DNA of 64,000 nucleotides from Saxibacter everestensis. GTDB lineage: Bacteria > Actinomycetota > Actinomycetes > Actinomycetales > Brevibacteriaceae. The first letter of the stretch is position 1, and the number at the start of each line of letters is the position of its first letter. The stretch is from the NCBI RefSeq assembly GCF_025787225.1, contig NZ_CP090958.1:3148550-3212549 (forward strand). The letters run 5' to 3'. Of this stretch, positions 61,841 to 64,000 are shown in pieces. The translations under genes and the position numbers were made by a program. The notes beneath the pieces were generated by a model. The model was not told the origin of the DNA. It did no database searches and was given only the letters and a program-made list of their open reading frames with translations.

Positions 61841-62755
61841 GTGTCCCGCTTTACCCTTCGCCAACTCAGCTATTTCGTGGCTGTGGCCGAAACCGGGGCG
61901 ATCTCCGCGGCGTCCGACAAGCTACACGTTTCCCAGAGCGCGGTCTCCGCGGCGGTAACCGAGCTCGAACGGATTCTCAAGGTGCAATTGACCGTGCGGC
62001 GGAAAGCGCATGGCGTCACGCTCACTCCGGCGGGGACGTTTCTCTACTCGCGTGCGCCGGGGTTGCTCGATGCGGCCGAGGAACTCGAACTCAGTACGTC
62101 GAGCGGAGGCACCGAGCTCGCCGGGCCCCTGGTCGTAGGGTGCTATCGGACGGTCGCGCCGACAATCCTGCCGGTTCTGTTGGAAGGATTCGCCGCGGAT
62201 CACCCCAAGGTTCAGCTCGATTTCGTCGAGGCCGCGCAGGACGTATTGCAGGACCGGTTATTCGGCGGCGAGCTGGATCTGGCAGTGGTGTACGACATGG
62301 ACCTGCGCCCGGGGCTGCACAGCGTGGAGCTGTTCAAGGCGCCGATTCATGTCCTGCTGCCTCGGGAGCACAGGCTGGCGGACCGCGCCGAGGTATCACT
62401 GCCCGAGCTTGCCGAGGATCCACTGATTCTCCTGGACGCTCCGCCCAGCAGTTCCCACACGATGTCACTGTTCGAACAGGCCAATGTCGTCCCGAACATC
62501 CGCTACCGCACAACTGATTTCGAACTCACCCGCTCGCTGGTCGGCCGGAAGCTGGGCTACTCGATCCTGGTACAGCGTCCGGCGCTCGACACGTCCTATG
62601 AAGGACTGCCGTTTCATGTAAAGCCCATCACGGCGGTCCGGCCGGTTTCGATAAAAATAGTCTGGCCGGAAGCGTTCCGACTCACCGACCGGGCCAGGGC
62701 TATGGTGAATTTCGCGCCTCGTGCCACCCGGAATGCACGGTCGGCTCCGCACTAG
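61841..62755 (+). CDS. LysR-family transcriptional regulator
   Basis: A 304-residue LTTR from GTG 61841 behind AGGAGGG. The HTH is at residues 4-62 (LRQLSYFVAVAETGAISAASDKLHVSQSAVSAAVTELERIL), followed by the usual two-lobed effector domain. Divergent from the P450 operon across a 158-base gap that has an AT-rich part (61785-61830), so it is likely the activator of that operon, with the P450 substrate or product as effector. Confidence 0.92.
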   Translation: MSRFTLRQLSYFVAVAETGAISAASDKLHVSQSAVSAAVTELERILKVQLTVRRKAHGVTLTPAGTFLYSRAPGLLDAAEELELSTSSGGTELAGPLVVGCYRTVAPTILPVLLEGFAADHPKVQLDFVEAAQDVLQDRLFGGELDLAVVYDMDLRPGLHSVELFKAPIHVLLPREHRLADRAEVSLPELAEDPLILLDAPPSSSHTMSLFEQANVVPNIRYRTTDFELTRSLVGRKLGYSILVQRPALDTSYEGLPFHVKPITAVRPVSIKIVWPEAFRLTDRARAMVNFAPRATRNARSAPH

Positions 62756-62800
62756 CCTCGCTCGGCTCTGGCGTGCGGGGTGGGCGGAGCGCAGGCCTGC

Positions 62801-63400
62801 TCAAAGACTGCAGAGCTCCACCACGGCGCAGCGTCCTTCGTTTTCCGGTCCTTCGTTTGCCGCGCGAATCGACAGTTGCGCAGGCCCACCGGGGTTTTCG
62901 ATCCGGAGCAGGTCATCCCTGGCCAAGAGAATCTCCTGGCCGGCCGCTACCCGGACGAGCGTTTCCGGCCCATGGCAATAGACCAGCATCGTGTCCGCGG
63001 AACTGAGGAAAGTCCTGGCCGCCGGAAACCCGATCCATTCCATCCGTGCGGCGAACCTGTCCCGCCGGTAGATCAGATTGAAATCGCGGATCGGGCCGTC
63101 GAGAAGCGTGCAGGTTGTGCTGCTGCCACCGTCAAAGGCATGGCTTTGAGATGGCAACAGGTCACCGCTTGATTGACCGTCGGAGATCAGGCGCATGCCG
63201 CCGCCTTCCAGCACACTGATAATCCGAGCCATACCCGGGAACGTGGAGAACGGTCCTTCCACGGTGATGTCTGCGATCGAAATCCGCCAGGCGTAGTCCC
63301 CATCGGCCGTGTCCCGGGCAAGTTCGATGGTTGTTCCGCCACCGTTCTTCCACGGCATGGCTGCGTAATTGGCCGAACCGTAATGTGTCGTGATCAGCAT
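62801..63400 (-). CDS. HutD/Ves-family protein
   Basis: A 199-residue bicupin-like protein. YAAMPWKNGGGTTIELA near 12-28, WRISIADITVEGPFSTFPG near 37-55 and a C-terminal LLRIENP region match HutD. HutD binds formimino-glutamate or urocanate-like ligands and tunes histidine use in other bacteria, but no hut genes are in this window. Convergent with the LysR gene. Confidence 0.85.
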   Translation of the reverse strand: MLITTHYGSANYAAMPWKNGGGTTIELARDTADGDYAWRISIADITVEGPFSTFPGMARIISVLEGGGMRLISDGQSSGDLLPSQSHAFDGGSSTTCTLLDGPIRDFNLIYRRDRFAARMEWIGFPAARTFLSSADTMLVYCHGPETLVRVAAGQEILLARDDLLRIENPGGPAQLSIRAANEGPENEGRCAVVELCSL

Positions 63401-63429
63401 GGTTGCTCCGCTGTTTCAGTGCCCGGTGG

Positions 63430-64000
63430 TCAGGACGTGCCGGCTTTCCGTCGTTTTTTGAGCCGTCTGACGATTAGCCACACCAGGAGGCCGGCCAACG
63501 CAGCGTAGACCGCGTAGTTGAGGAAGCGGGAGTACTTGTCGATGACTTCATACTGTTCGCCGAGTAGCGCGCCCAACCCAATCAGCAGGGCGTTCCATAG
63601 CCCGCTGCCGGCAAGCGTGAAGATACTGAAGGTGGCCAGGCTCATCCGTTCGGCCCCAGCGGGCAGGGATATCAGGCTGCGCACACCCGGCAGGAGCCTG
63701 CCGAAGAACACGGCGGATCTGCCGTGGCGTTCAAACCACGCGGCGGACTTTTCAAAGTCCTCCCTGTCCACCAGCGGCAATTTCGACAGCCAGCGGATGG
63801 AACGCTCAAGGCCCAGCTTGGCGCCCAGCGCATAGAGGAACAATGCACCAAGGTATGCGCCGATTGTGCTGGTGATGAAAACAAGAACGATGTTCATGCT
63901 GCCCTGCCGGGTGAGAAAACCGGCAAGCGGAAGAATTACCTCACTGGGAATAGGTGGAAAGACCGTTTCCAGCAGGGTGAACAGCCCGACCCCCACTTCC
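63430..64000 (-). CDS. DedA-family membrane protein (5' end outside window)
   Basis: About 190 residues are visible; the open frame reaches the window edge, and family members normally have a few more N-terminal residues. FPPIPSEVILPLAGFL and the FFGRLLPGVRSLISLPAGAERM segment are DedA (VTT) signatures, with about five hydrophobic segments and a basic C-terminus. DedA proteins are polyprenyl/phospholipid flippase-like membrane proteins. Confidence 0.9.
   Translation of the reverse strand, partial: EVGVGLFTLLETVFPPIPSEVILPLAGFLTRQGSMNIVLVFITSTIGAYLGALFLYALGAKLGLERSIRWLSKLPLVDREDFEKSAAWFERHGRSAVFFGRLLPGVRSLISLPAGAERMSLATFSIFTLAGSGLWNALLIGLGALLGEQYEVIDKYSRFLNYAVYAALAGLLVWLIVRRLKKRRKAGTS

Overview
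This is a high-G+C actinobacterial chromosome segment. The lineage call rests on a DUF5302 protein, a mycothiol-dependent maleylpyruvate-isomerase-fold protein, an F420-type deazaflavin oxidoreductase, a PaaX-type regulator, an HspR-type (HAIR) operator before hsp20, and frequent GTG/TTG starts. I cannot name the genus. No rRNA, tRNA, CRISPR array or intact insertion sequence was seen.

Layout. 0-2 kb: a secreted protein and a membrane protein in visibly AT-richer DNA. 2-6 kb: PIG-L deacetylase, DUF5302, a DGPF protein with its ECF42-type sigma factor, an F420 oxidoreductase and a DksA-like zinc protein. 6-10.4 kb: an MFS carrier-GAF-amidohydrolase operon with a divergent RpiR regulator. 10.4-20.1 kb: accessory genes, namely three aldo/keto reductases, MerR, GNAT, VOC, an HxlR-controlled isomerase-fold gene, an SDR and a serine-resolvase relic between 16-bp direct repeats. 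20.8-26.4 kb: guanine deaminase and the xdhABC operon, whose leader has tandem 33-bp repeats and an intrinsic terminator. 26.4-32.3 kb: CMD-type proteins, a coiled-coil protein, PaaX, Hsp20 and an MHS carrier.

32.4-49.4 kb is the most unusual part. A minus-strand operon encodes a three-subunit molybdenum hydroxylase, a hydroxylysine-kinase-like kinase and a class III PLP enzyme. Divergent LacI and GntR regulators follow. Next come a minus-strand metal-dependent amidohydrolase and a plus-strand operon of aminohydrolase, two NCS2 nucleobase permeases, UbiX, UbiD and a COG0523 GTPase. Three related ACATGTAA-type motifs lie at the GntR gene and in the divergent promoter region. I infer an undescribed pathway for a nucleobase-like heterocycle carrying a carboxylate, with prenylated-FMN decarboxylation as one step.

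49.4-57.4 kb is a second, conventional purine block: an NCS2 permease, uricase, 5-hydroxyisourate hydrolase, OHCU decarboxylase, 8-oxoguanine-deaminase-like enzyme, a second guanine deaminase, an AzgA permease and a small unrecognised gene. Related TTCC-N7-GGAA palindromes precede several of these. With the first block, guanine and hypoxanthine would flow through xanthine and urate to allantoin. 57.4-61.7 kb: a P450-ferredoxin-reductase-MHS-carrier operon with a divergent LysR. 62.8-64 kb: HutD and a DedA protein cut by the window edge.
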